Part shown: positions 26,543 through 34,634 of the stretch, piece by piece | Layout: each line of letters starts with the position of its first letter | How positions within the stretch are numbered: the stretch's first letter is position 1 | Assembly: GCA_946405435.1 (NCBI GenBank) | Contig: CAMJHF010000004.1 | Coordinates: 1 to 64,000 of the forward strand | Reading direction: 5' to 3' | Length of the DNA: 64,000 bases | Source of the DNA: an uncultured Bacteroidales bacterium | GTDB taxonomy: Bacteria > Bacteroidota > Bacteroidia > Bacteroidales > UBA932 | The notes under the pieces: model-generated | What the model was told of the DNA's origin: nothing | The model's input: the letters and a program-made list of their open reading frames with translations, nothing else | Database searches by the model: none | Made by a program: the position numbers and the translations under genes

Positions 26543-27409
26543 CTATTCGCGGCTGAGTATCAGCACGCAGCTTATCGCTGCAACGATACCTATGATTTGC
26601 GGAATTGAGGGTATGTGGGAGTAGAGTATCAGGGATATGATGCAGCTGATTACGGGGGCGCATGCATCGCCCAGCGGCGCCACTATCATGGCTTTGCCGT
26701 AGCGGTTGGCATAGACCAGGGTGAATGCGCCTATTGCATTGAGCAGCTGTATGAAGAATGTGAGGCTAGCGCCGTTGAAGCCGTGGTCGTAGGGCTGGGA
26801 GAAGTCGGTCATTCCCAGGGCGACCGGGATGAGCACGAGGCCGGAGATGGCCATGTACACGAATACGCTTTCGGCGTCGGGGGCGTAGTTGTTGGCGAGT
26901 TTCATGACCAGGGCCTGTACGCCCCAGAATACGAATACTATGGCGGCGAAGAGTATCCAGAGCCAGCTGGTAACGGTTTCGTCGTTCTTGCCGGATATGG
27001 AGAAGCAGACGAGGGCTACGAATGCCAGGGCGATTCCCACTGCACCGAACTTGCTTACGCGCTCTTTAAGGAAGATTGCGGACAGGATGACGGTGATGAT
27101 GGGGGCTACGGCTATCATGGGTATTACGAGGTAGCCGGGGCCGTATTTGAGGGCTTGGAACAAAGCCAGCTGGCCGCCGGCGCCCAAGAGTCCTACTCCC
27201 ATTCCGAGGAGTATGCTCTTGGGGCGGACGTCCAGTTTGAATTTGATATTCGCCAGGGCTACCAGGGCGCAAGGCACCATGCTTAGGGCCCACACCACGT
27301 AGGTGAGGGTGGCGGGGTAGTCCGGCTGGTCGGAAAAGGCTCCCCATATGCCCCAGGTGACCATCGTCACCAGGGCATACAGGAGCCAGTTGTGTTTCTT
27401 TTGGGGCAT
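26543..27409 (-). CDS. DMT-superfamily (EamA-like) transporter
   Basis: This 288-residue inner-membrane protein has about ten hydrophobic segments arranged as two EamA-like halves. It is the only inner-membrane transporter in the minus-strand locus. Some DMT members (the RhaT and glucose-uptake groups) import sugars, so this protein may take up the sugar released in the periplasm; that is inference, since EamA proteins often export amino acids or metabolites. Its stop and start lie 4 to 6 bases from the neighbouring genes, indicating co-transcription. Confidence 0.75.
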   Translation of the reverse strand: MPQKKHNWLLYALVTMVTWGIWGAFSDQPDYPATLTYVVWALSMVPCALVALANIKFKLDVRPKSILLGMGVGLLGAGGQLALFQALKYGPGYLVIPMIAVAPIITVILSAIFLKERVSKFGAVGIALAFVALVCFSISGKNDETVTSWLWILFAAIVFVFWGVQALVMKLANNYAPDAESVFVYMAISGLVLIPVALGMTDFSQPYDHGFNGASLTFFIQLLNAIGAFTLVYANRYGKAMIVAPLGDACAPVISCIISLILYSHIPSIPQIIGIVAAISCVLILSRE

Positions 27410-27413
27410 GGGT

Positions 27414-28832
27414 TTAAGGGAGTGAAACTACCAGGGCGTCATTCCAGCGAGCAGGGGCGAAGCCTATCTGGGTTTCTTCGCCCATCCAGGATTCTCCAAC
27501 TACGTACTGCTTGTTGGCATCCATACAAAGTGTGGCGGATGTTCCGGAAAGAGCGCTGTAGGAGGAGCGTGCAATGGCAATCTCGTAGCAGATATTACCT
27601 TTATGCTCTACATTGCTCTGGCCTACGAAGCCGGAGTTCCAGTTGATATAACGAGGTGCGTTCTTGTATTTGAGCCAGCTGTTGAATGAGTGAACGTATG
27701 GCGCAGTCCAAGCCCAGTGGGCCGTGGATCCGGTGCCGTTGCCTATGTACAGGTGGGAATTGTTTGAGTAACTGTAGCTGCTGTCATCGTACATGGCGTC
27801 CTTCTTTATCTCGAAATAGACGTACAGGTTGTCGACGTCCGCCGTGGCTTTCAGACACACGATTCCGTCGTAGCCCTCTCCAGTATCGCCTGCTACGGAA
27901 GATGTAACGTTGTTCCACTCGATTCCATATGCAGAAGGGAAGCTCCAGGGAACTATTTCCGAGCCGATTACGGAAATATTAATAGGCTGAATATGTCCCT
28001 TAGATGAAATAGCTTTTGCTGTGCTTGCTGTTTTTGTGTAGATTAAATCATCATTTTCAGCATTATAGAGACTGATAACAGGCTGGAAACATGTGGCATA
28101 ATACCTAACAGGGACATAAAAAACAGCATCTCCTTCACTGACATTGCTTATATATGTAAGAGTTTTGTCAACACCATCTGCCCAAGCTTGGTCAAGATAG
28201 GTTCCTCCCTCATTCCTCAATTTTACATCACCAGATAGCCTATAGGTAGTTTGATTTTCGACTACAAATCTGACCTTGGAAATTGAACTGTCTATGTCAG
28301 TGAACGTGAATTTATATGCTGCCCCAAGATGTTGGAATTCAAATATATTGCTGTCACTCCCAAGGGCATACATAGGAATGTTGGCAGAGAAGGATGATGC
28401 AGTATAGTCGGTAACAGCCGGAATGTTGAAGCTGATAGGGTATTTTGCAGCATCTGACTCTGTAAATCTGACGCTATGTGATCCGGCCGGGTATAAAGCC
28501 CATTTGTTTCCGTCGGTTCCGCCGATCTCATATCCTTCATCAATTGTGCCGCTGAAGTCGGCGGAAGCGCCGGCTCCGGAGGTGTTGGTGAGGGTGAAGA
28601 ATTTGTTCTCGGTCCCATTGTGGAAGAGGACTGAAATCTGATCGTCGGCGCCCCATGAGAACTTGCCGGAGGAACTGTAGTCAGTTTTGGTATCAACGTC
28701 GGGAGCAGATGCCTTGAGGGAAAAGACATAGCTGCCGTTTTCGAGAGCGGGCTCATCAATTACGACCTTGTTGTTGCAGGCTGCCACGGCCGCTGCGGCC
28801 ATGAGCAGGAAAGGAATGTAAAAACGTTTCAT
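27414..28832 (-). CDS. Fimbrillin-like plus CBM9-like lipoprotein (copy 2)
   Basis: This 472-residue lipoprotein (VAAC, Cys19) has two parts. The N-terminal half carries the local repeat pattern FSWGADDQISVLFHNGT..KFFT and KWALYPAGSH. The C-terminal ~180 residues, from WSFPSAYGIEWN to the end, resemble CBM9/DOMON-like sugar-binding beta-sandwiches (NLYVYFEIKKD, YEIAIARSSY). That C-terminal part is almost identical to the protein encoded at 29021-30433, showing recent duplication, while the N-terminal half has diverged more. It is likely a surface glycan-binding protein. A ~50-residue peptide gene precedes it by 12 bases. Confidence 0.65.
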   Translation of the reverse strand: MKRFYIPFLLMAAAAVAACNNKVVIDEPALENGSYVFSLKASAPDVDTKTDYSSSGKFSWGADDQISVLFHNGTENKFFTLTNTSGAGASADFSGTIDEGYEIGGTDGNKWALYPAGSHSVRFTESDAAKYPISFNIPAVTDYTASSFSANIPMYALGSDSNIFEFQHLGAAYKFTFTDIDSSISKVRFVVENQTTYRLSGDVKLRNEGGTYLDQAWADGVDKTLTYISNVSEGDAVFYVPVRYYATCFQPVISLYNAENDDLIYTKTASTAKAISSKGHIQPINISVIGSEIVPWSFPSAYGIEWNNVTSSVAGDTGEGYDGIVCLKATADVDNLYVYFEIKKDAMYDDSSYSYSNNSHLYIGNGTGSTAHWAWTAPYVHSFNSWLKYKNAPRYINWNSGFVGQSNVEHKGNICYEIAIARSSYSALSGTSATLCMDANKQYVVGESWMGEETQIGFAPARWNDALVVSLP

Positions 28833-28844
28833 GGCAGTAATCGA

Positions 28845-28997
28845 TTAAGAACCGAAGAATGAATCGAAGTCGCTTTCAGTATCCATTGTTGCATTAGCTC
28901 CTGATGCGTTACCAACGGTAGCCGACTGCATGAGGACGGAGGCTACGTTGATGGTGTAGGTCCGTAAGGTCGGGGAGGTGTAAATAACCTTTTTCAT
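28845..28997 (-). CDS. Small peptide gene, 50 residues (copy 2)
   Basis: An ATG at 28997 opens a 50-residue frame that ends TAA at 28845. The product starts MKKVIYTSP, has a central ...VASVLMQS and a polar Asn/Thr/Asp-rich tail ending DFDSFFGS. The peptide upstream of the next lipoprotein (30437-30586) has the same plan: MKK, an early Tyr and Pro, a hydrophobic centre ending in Gln-Ser, and a D-F-(N/D)-S-x-F end. Each sits directly before a paralogous lipoprotein. There is no cleavable signal peptide that I can define. Function unknown. Short proteins of this style are common beside Bacteroidales surface lipoproteins. Confidence 0.7.
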   Translation of the reverse strand: MKKVIYTSPTLRTYTINVASVLMQSATVGNASGANATMDTESDFDSFFGS

Positions 28998-29020
28998 GAT
29001 TGTATTATTATTTTAAACAA

Positions 29021-30433
29021 TTACGGGAGAGGAACAACGAGAGCTTCAGCCCAGCGTGCAGGGGCGAAACCAATCTGGGTTTCTTCGCCCATCCAAGTCT
29101 CGCCGACTACATACTGCTGGTTTACTTCGAAGCAAAGAGTAGCAGAAGAACCTGCAAGGGCAGTATAGGAGGAGCGGCCGATGGCAACTTCATAGCAGTA
29201 CTTACCAGTGTGCTCTACGTTGCTCTGTCCTACGAAGCCAGCATTCCAGTTGATGTATCGAGGTGCATTTTTGTACTTCAGCCAACTGTCGAAGTGATGG
29301 ACATAGGGAGCAGTCCAGGCCCAATGTGTTTTGGTGCCGGAACCATCGCCGATGTACAGATGTGAATTGTTTGAGTAGCTGTAACCCGAGTCGTCGTAAA
29401 GGGCGTCTTTCTTGATTTCGAAATACACATAAAGATTGGTTGCATCTGCCTTTGCTTTCAGGCACACGATAGCATCGTATCCTGTACCGGTGTCTCCGTT
29501 AACTGCGGTGGAAACCTCGTTCCAGTCGATTCCGTACTGCGAAGGGAAACTCCAGGGCTTTGCATCGCCGGCCTTGATTTCAGGCAGTACCACCATCCTG
29601 GTGAGAAGTGGCTCATAGGTGGAAGGCAGGAAATTCTGGGCAGCTTTGCTGTAGAGCACATCCTCGGTAGCGGCATCGACGAGGGTGATGGAAGGCTTGA
29701 ACCTCTTGTCCCAAGGGGCGAAAGGAATGTAGAACTCGGCATTGCCATCTACAACGTCCTCGGTTATAGCGAGTTTGCATCCACTTGATCCCAGGTCGGC
29801 CCAGGCGGGCTCCCAGTAGGAGACGTAACCGCCTTCTTTCATGGGGAGGTCGCCAGAGACTGCGTGGGTGTACTGTTCCTCAAAGAGCAGTTTGACCTTG
29901 GTAGCTTTTGAAATACCTGTAAACCTGATCTTGATGATGGCGGCTGCAGGATAGAATGTGAAGGTGGTCTCGCTTGCATCGGCGGCTATCTTGGCCGAGA
30001 GGGGAATGTTGGTGGCAACAGTGCCGGAGAGGTCGTTTTCGGCAGGCATGTTGAAGGTGATGAGCTTGGTCTCGCCAGCATTGTACTTGTGCGCGCCGGC
30101 AGGGTAGAGGGCCCATTTTGCACCGGTGTCTGAAGCACCGATTTCGTAACCGCTTTCAACCATTCCGGCGAAGGTGGCGGTAGCTCCGTCCACAGTCTTG
30201 GTGCTGAAGGTGAAGAACTTGTTGTCGGTACCTTTGTGGAAGAGTACGGAAATCTTGTCACCTTCGGTCCAGGCGAAAGTCTTGTCGCCGGCATAAGTGG
30301 TCTTGCTGCCCAGGTCAGCGCTTGCGGCGCTGATTTCATACTCGTAGAAAGAAGGCTCCTCGATGGCGCTCTTCTGTGTGCAGGAGGCAATCACTATGAC
30401 TGCTGCTGCAAGAAAAAACAGTTTGCGTGTCAT
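29021..30433 (-). CDS. Fimbrillin-like plus CBM9-like lipoprotein (copy 1)
   Basis: This 470-residue lipoprotein (IASC, Cys18) is the duplicate of the gene at 27414-28832. The N-terminal half has FAWTEGDKISVLFHKGT..KFFT and KWALYPAGAH. The C-terminal part begins WSFPSQYGIDWN and holds NLYVYFEIKKD, HWAWTAPYVH, APRYINWN and a terminal ALVVPLP. It is probably an outer-membrane glycan-binding protein serving the SusC/SusD pair. The start lies three bases after the stop of the preceding small peptide gene, so translation is probably coupled. Confidence 0.65.
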   Translation of the reverse strand: MTRKLFFLAAAVIVIASCTQKSAIEEPSFYEYEISAASADLGSKTTYAGDKTFAWTEGDKISVLFHKGTDNKFFTFSTKTVDGATATFAGMVESGYEIGASDTGAKWALYPAGAHKYNAGETKLITFNMPAENDLSGTVATNIPLSAKIAADASETTFTFYPAAAIIKIRFTGISKATKVKLLFEEQYTHAVSGDLPMKEGGYVSYWEPAWADLGSSGCKLAITEDVVDGNAEFYIPFAPWDKRFKPSITLVDAATEDVLYSKAAQNFLPSTYEPLLTRMVVLPEIKAGDAKPWSFPSQYGIDWNEVSTAVNGDTGTGYDAIVCLKAKADATNLYVYFEIKKDALYDDSGYSYSNNSHLYIGDGSGTKTHWAWTAPYVHHFDSWLKYKNAPRYINWNAGFVGQSNVEHTGKYCYEVAIGRSSYTALAGSSATLCFEVNQQYVVGETWMGEETQIGFAPARWAEALVVPLP

Positions 30434-30436
30434 AGC

Positions 30437-30586
30437 TTAGAACATTGAATTAAAATCGCCGTCGGAGACAATTACCGGGTCTTCGAAGTTGGTACCCGTG
30501 CCGTCCACTGAAGAAGACTGTGCCAGCATGAACTGGGGAAGCATCTCCAGCTCACACGCTTGCGGGTTGATGTACTTTTTCTTCAT
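30437..30586 (-). CDS. Small peptide gene, 49 residues (copy 1)
   Basis: An ATG at 30586 opens a 49-residue frame ending TAA at 30437. The product begins MKKKYINPQA, has LPQFMLAQSS in the middle and ends SDGDFNSMF. It shares its architecture with the 50-residue product at 28845-28997. The longer in-frame extension upstream (to 30679) runs into the end of the DUF4832 gene and is unlikely to be used. It lies 16 bases after that gene and 3 bases before the next lipoprotein gene. Function unknown. Confidence 0.7.
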   Translation of the reverse strand: MKKKYINPQACELEMLPQFMLAQSSSVDGTGTNFEDPVIVSDGDFNSMF

Positions 30587-30602
30587 GATATTATTGTTTT
30601 GA

Positions 30603-32774
30603 TTACAATCCGAAGGTATATAGGAGGTTGTAGCCGGTCGAAGCATCCCAGACGCCGTCGTTGGCAAAGCGGATAGCAAATCGAGGGTCGGATGCCAAGG
30701 TGGCGTCGGCGTCCGGCAGGAAAAGGCTGAGCTTTACGGTGCCGGAGGCTCCGGAAGGGATAGGAATGTTCCTGCTGATGGTTATGAGTCCGTCTTCGGG
30801 GCCCCAGAAGCGCGGGTCGGAATCTAAGCTCCAGCGGCCCAGTACGCTGCCCGAGGCCGATGTGAGCACGAGGTAGGCGGTGCGGGGGTTCATGGGAGCG
30901 GCGCAGCCGCGGTTGCGCAGATGCAGGGTAACCTGCATGTCGCTGCCGGCGCGGGCTGCTCCGAACGAGCCGTCCTCAAGCACCAGCCTGTAACCGAGCT
31001 CACGGTCGATCCGGTCGAAGCAGCCCTCGCTCTTCCAGCGGTCCAGGACCTCCTGGCGGTAGCCGTCGTGAAGGTAGGTCCAGTGGTATTTCTTCAGCTC
31101 GGAAAGGGTGCCGGGATTGCTGCCGTAGGCCTCGCAGTGGCACTGGTCGGAAATGGCGCAGGTCTCGCCGCCCATGATGGTGTAGCGCGTGTCTGCGGCC
31201 CAGAAACTGCGCTCGGCGTCACTGTTGAATGTGCCCTGGTCGGAGCTGCTGGCTACGAAGCAGTCGTTGTGTCCGCCTATCCTTGCGTCCTTGCTGCCGT
31301 TATGGGCGGTAGCTGCTGCAAGGGGCGTGCTGCCCACTAACTTCATCTTGAACTTTGGCGTGCGGACCTGCACCTGGCGGTCGGCCGGCAGGGCGGACAG
31401 AAGGGCGTCGAGCACGCGTCCGCGGGGGGCGTAATCGGCATCGGACGAAGGGTTCATGACGAAGTTGTCGGTATAGTACCATTCGCCCCACGAGCCGATG
31501 AATCCCGCCTGCAGCACGAAAATGACATCCTTGTACTCTTGCAGCAAGGGTTTCAACTGCCCAATGTGCCCCATGACACGGGCCTCGGTGGCGTCCCAGG
31601 GATGGTCGCCGCTGCCGTGACCGTCTTTGTAGGCGAAGCGCAGGATGCATTTGACACCTCCGCCGCGCAGGGCCTTGAAATTGTTCTCGATGAGCTTGAG
31701 GTAGGCAGACGAGATGTCGGACTCCATGAAGTCCGTCAGATAATACTCCAGCAGCATGAGCGAGCGGCCGGCCGTGCGCATGGATGCCAGATAGCTGGAA
31801 CTCAGGGCGCTGGCGGAAGCCTTTCGGTATTCCTGAGCCTTGTAGAAACCCCGCTCGGGATTCAGGATGATGTCGCTGCTTTCGGTATATGTTACCGTGG
31901 TGGCGCCGGAAGGGGGAAGGGACCCAAGGTCGATGGGAGGAACGACAATGACTTTGGACATCGAAGATGTGTAGCCGCTGAAGTCCCTGGATGCGGTTTT
32001 GCTGTAAAGGAGTTCACCGCTTTCCGCATCGTAGAGCGAAAGGACCGGCTTGAGCGCTGACTCCCACGCCCTGAAGGGGATGTAGAAAAACGCCTCTCCG
32101 CCGGTTACGTTCTCGATGAATGTGAGTTTGCGGTCGTCGGAGCCGGCTGCGCACCAGTTCTGATCGGTATAGATGTCGTTGTAGCTGCTCTTCTTTATGG
32201 GGAAGGTGCCGGAGAGCTGATGGGTGTTCTGGTTCTCTATGACGAACCTGACCTTGCTTGCACCCAGGCCGGTGAACGAGAACTTGTATGTGCCGCACAG
32301 ACGTTTGAAGGTAAATGACTTGCCGTCCTCGCTCTGGGCGCACATGGGCACAAGGGCGTAGAAGTGGTCCGATGCGTAGTCGAAGGTGCCCGGCATGTTG
32401 AACACCGGGAATTCGCTGTCGTAGGTATGCGCGGAGGCAGGGTAGATTGCCCATGAGATGCCTGTGTCGGCGGCTCCGGGCACGAATCCGCTCTGGATGG
32501 AGCCGGAGAAAGTGGCGGTAGCGCCGCTGACAGTCTTGGTGCCTAGAGTGAAGAACTTGTTGGTGCTGCCGTTGTGGAAGAGTACCGAGATGCGGTCTCC
32601 CTGGCTCCAGGAGAAGATTCTGTCCTGCTCGTAGAAGGTGCGGGTGGCGCTTTCCTGGACGTCGGCGCTCATGGTGAACTCATACCAGCCGTCAGATGCG
32701 GGCTGTTCCATACTGCATCCGGCCATCATGAACATGAAGGCCATCAGGCTGAATATGAGGATTTTGCGTATCAT
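30603..32774 (-). CDS. Fimbrillin-like plus DUF4874/DUF4832 lipoprotein
   Basis: This 723-residue lipoprotein (MAGC, Cys20) joins an N-terminal domain of the local fimbrillin-like type (FSWSQGDRISVLFHNGS..KFFT, SWAIYPASAH) to a C-terminal DUF4874/DUF4832 region that starts near ILNPERGFYK. That region has QAGFIGSWGEWYYT, GGHNDCFVAS, YTIMGGETC and a closing TGYNLLY. The WGEWYY and GGETC glutamates are conserved in all three such proteins here and are candidate catalytic residues of a TIM-barrel-like hydrolase; this is inference. I chose the ATG at 32774, which overlaps the phosphatase stop (ATGA) and gives a complete signal peptide. Confidence 0.75.
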   Translation of the reverse strand: MIRKILIFSLMAFMFMMAGCSMEQPASDGWYEFTMSADVQESATRTFYEQDRIFSWSQGDRISVLFHNGSTNKFFTLGTKTVSGATATFSGSIQSGFVPGAADTGISWAIYPASAHTYDSEFPVFNMPGTFDYASDHFYALVPMCAQSEDGKSFTFKRLCGTYKFSFTGLGASKVRFVIENQNTHQLSGTFPIKKSSYNDIYTDQNWCAAGSDDRKLTFIENVTGGEAFFYIPFRAWESALKPVLSLYDAESGELLYSKTASRDFSGYTSSMSKVIVVPPIDLGSLPPSGATTVTYTESSDIILNPERGFYKAQEYRKASASALSSSYLASMRTAGRSLMLLEYYLTDFMESDISSAYLKLIENNFKALRGGGVKCILRFAYKDGHGSGDHPWDATEARVMGHIGQLKPLLQEYKDVIFVLQAGFIGSWGEWYYTDNFVMNPSSDADYAPRGRVLDALLSALPADRQVQVRTPKFKMKLVGSTPLAAATAHNGSKDARIGGHNDCFVASSSDQGTFNSDAERSFWAADTRYTIMGGETCAISDQCHCEAYGSNPGTLSELKKYHWTYLHDGYRQEVLDRWKSEGCFDRIDRELGYRLVLEDGSFGAARAGSDMQVTLHLRNRGCAAPMNPRTAYLVLTSASGSVLGRWSLDSDPRFWGPEDGLITISRNIPIPSGASGTVKLSLFLPDADATLASDPRFAIRFANDGVWDASTGYNLLYTFGL

Positions 32775-33904
32775 TTTATGAATGCGGCAATCTTTCTGCC
32801 GAGTTCCGAGTTTTCGAGTATGCCTCCGAAGGCGCTGCTGCCTGGACCCCACGCAAAGAAGGGAACAGCAATGCCGTTGTGCGATTCGTTGCCGAATGCT
32901 ACGCCCACGCGTCCCTTGCTTATGTCGCCATCCTGCAGGGTGAGGGCTCCGGTGGCGTGGTCGGCGGTTACGATGACCAGGGTATGGCCGTCTTTCTCTG
33001 CCCACTGAAGCACGTCGCCTATGGTGCGGTCGAAGTCGAGCGTCTCTTCCATGGCAAGGTCGATGCGGTTGGCGTGCAGCCAGTCGTCGATGCAGGAACC
33101 CTCTATCATGGCCACGAAACCGCGCTCCCCGCCAGCCTCCGACAGCAGTTCAAGGCAACGGGCCGTCATGTGCCGGAAAAGGTCTCCGCGCTTGGCCGCG
33201 ATGGGCAGGTTGTCGTCGGACATGAGCCCGAGCACCGGCAGGCCTGCCGACATAAGCTGCTGCTCGTCAGTGGCATAGTTGTAGCCTGCGGCCTTCATCT
33301 CCGCCACTATGTCGCGGCCGTCCCCACGCTTGGGACCGAAGTAGTCGCGTCCGCCGCCGGCAATGAAATCCACTCCGCATTCTGCATAGTCGGCTATGAG
33401 GTCATCGCTGTCGTATCGGCTTGCGTTGTGACAGCAGAAGTCGCACGGAGTGGCGTCGGCAAGGTGGCAGACGGTAACGCACCCTGTCTTCTTGCCGGCC
33501 TGCTGCGCCTTGACGAAAATGGAGTACAGCGGATTTCCGTCCGGGTCGCAGCCAATGTGGTCAAAGGCGGTTTTCTGCCCTGCGGCCAGGGCCGTGCCGC
33601 CAGCTGCTGAGTCGGTAATAAGGTTGTCCGTGCAATATGTGCGCGAAAGGCCCACCACCGTGAAATTGTCTATGTTGAGCTTCCCGCGGTTGAGCACCCA
33701 GGCACAGCTTATCTGCTCCAGGCCCATGCCGTCGCCTATCATGAAGATGATGTTGCGTACTTCGGCATCGGCGGGAGGAGGAGTGACGCTGACCGTAGGA
33801 TAGGGTGTAGGACAGGTGTAGTATAAAAGACCATCTTCCGCCGGCTTGTAGCTGGTGAAAATGATGCACAGGGCGGCCAGGGTAAGTATATGGGGAAACT
33901 TCAT
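32771..33904 (-). CDS. Alkaline phosphatase, PhoA family
   Basis: This 377-residue exported enzyme has an N-terminal signal segment and the PhoA superfamily motifs: MIGDGMG (55-61, metal Asp58), TDSAAGGTA (97-105, nucleophile Ser99), EGS.IDDWLHAN, TADHATGA and NESHNGIAVPFFAWG. It should hydrolyse phosphomonoesters in the periplasm or at the surface. In this locus it may remove phosphate from sugars or phosphoglycans, along with the two phosphatase-like proteins of the divergent arm. The start lies two bases after the DUF5106-like gene and the stop overlaps the next gene, so it is part of the same transcript rather than a phosphate-stress unit. Confidence 0.9.
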   Translation of the reverse strand: MKFPHILTLAALCIIFTSYKPAEDGLLYYTCPTPYPTVSVTPPPADAEVRNIIFMIGDGMGLEQISCAWVLNRGKLNIDNFTVVGLSRTYCTDNLITDSAAGGTALAAGQKTAFDHIGCDPDGNPLYSIFVKAQQAGKKTGCVTVCHLADATPCDFCCHNASRYDSDDLIADYAECGVDFIAGGGRDYFGPKRGDGRDIVAEMKAAGYNYATDEQQLMSAGLPVLGLMSDDNLPIAAKRGDLFRHMTARCLELLSEAGGERGFVAMIEGSCIDDWLHANRIDLAMEETLDFDRTIGDVLQWAEKDGHTLVIVTADHATGALTLQDGDISKGRVGVAFGNESHNGIAVPFFAWGPGSSAFGGILENSELGRKIAAFIK

Positions 33905-33905
33905 A

Positions 33906-34634
33906 TTATTCGGGACGGGCGAAAACGGGGGAGTCGAACTCGGATGAATAGGGTATTGCTACAGTGCCGTCGGCGGCCTTGAGGAACCAGAAAGGGGCGG
34001 CTTCCAGCTCGAAGATGTTGTCCATACCTTCGGGCTTGATGTACTTCCAGCCAGTGGCTTCCGGGATGGGGTTGTAGCCGAAGCACAGCGCGATATGTTC
34101 GGCCTCAGGGTGTTCACAGGCCAGTGCGGCCAGCGACTGAAGGCATGTGCGGCAGTCCAGGTTGAGAACAAGGTACAGCACCTCTCTGTCTGCTTCAGCT
34201 CCTTCCGGGACGACGCAGGGCTCTCCGGGGCGGTTGAGCCTGTCTTTGGCAGCAAGGTCCAGCAGACGCTCCGCCTCCTCGGGGGAGAGTATGCCGTCTT
34301 CTGCAAAACGCTGTGCCGCATTCCCGAAAATGCGGGGATTGCGGCATGGTGAAAAGTAATTGTGGAAGGCAGATTCTATCCAGTTGGAGTAAACATAGTA
34401 GGTTACCTCGTCTTCCTTCATGCGGTCCAGCAAAGCTTCCAAGGCCTTGTCCGCCTCCTTTTCGGGAGCTTTGACGAGCAGCTCGGCAAAGCGTGCAAAG
34501 CGCTCCTCGCCTGCGGAGTAATTGGACTCTGTTACCTTTAAATCGACATCATCCCAATAACTGCTGATGCCGCCTCCGGCGGAGCAGCCGGCAAGCAGCA
34601 CAAATGCAAGAAGGTATGGAAGCGGACGCATCAT
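33906..34634 (-). CDS. DUF5106-like thioredoxin-fold lipoprotein
   Basis: This 242-residue lipoprotein (LAGC, Cys17 from the first Met) has a YWDDVDL start, a helical middle with NYFSPCRNPRIFG, and a C-terminal thioredoxin-like piece with LVLNLDCRTCLQSL, that is a CRTC redox-type motif. This resembles DUF5106 proteins, which carry a TlpA-like domain, though the thioredoxin part seems shortened. It may protect or form disulfides in exported enzymes of the locus. The ATG at 34634 overlaps the upstream stop (ATGA); a second ATG is three bases later. Confidence 0.55.
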   Translation of the reverse strand: MMRPLPYLLAFVLLAGCSAGGGISSYWDDVDLKVTESNYSAGEERFARFAELLVKAPEKEADKALEALLDRMKEDEVTYYVYSNWIESAFHNYFSPCRNPRIFGNAAQRFAEDGILSPEEAERLLDLAAKDRLNRPGEPCVVPEGAEADREVLYLVLNLDCRTCLQSLAALACEHPEAEHIALCFGYNPIPEATGWKYIKPEGMDNIFELEAAPFWFLKAADGTVAIPYSSEFDSPVFARPE

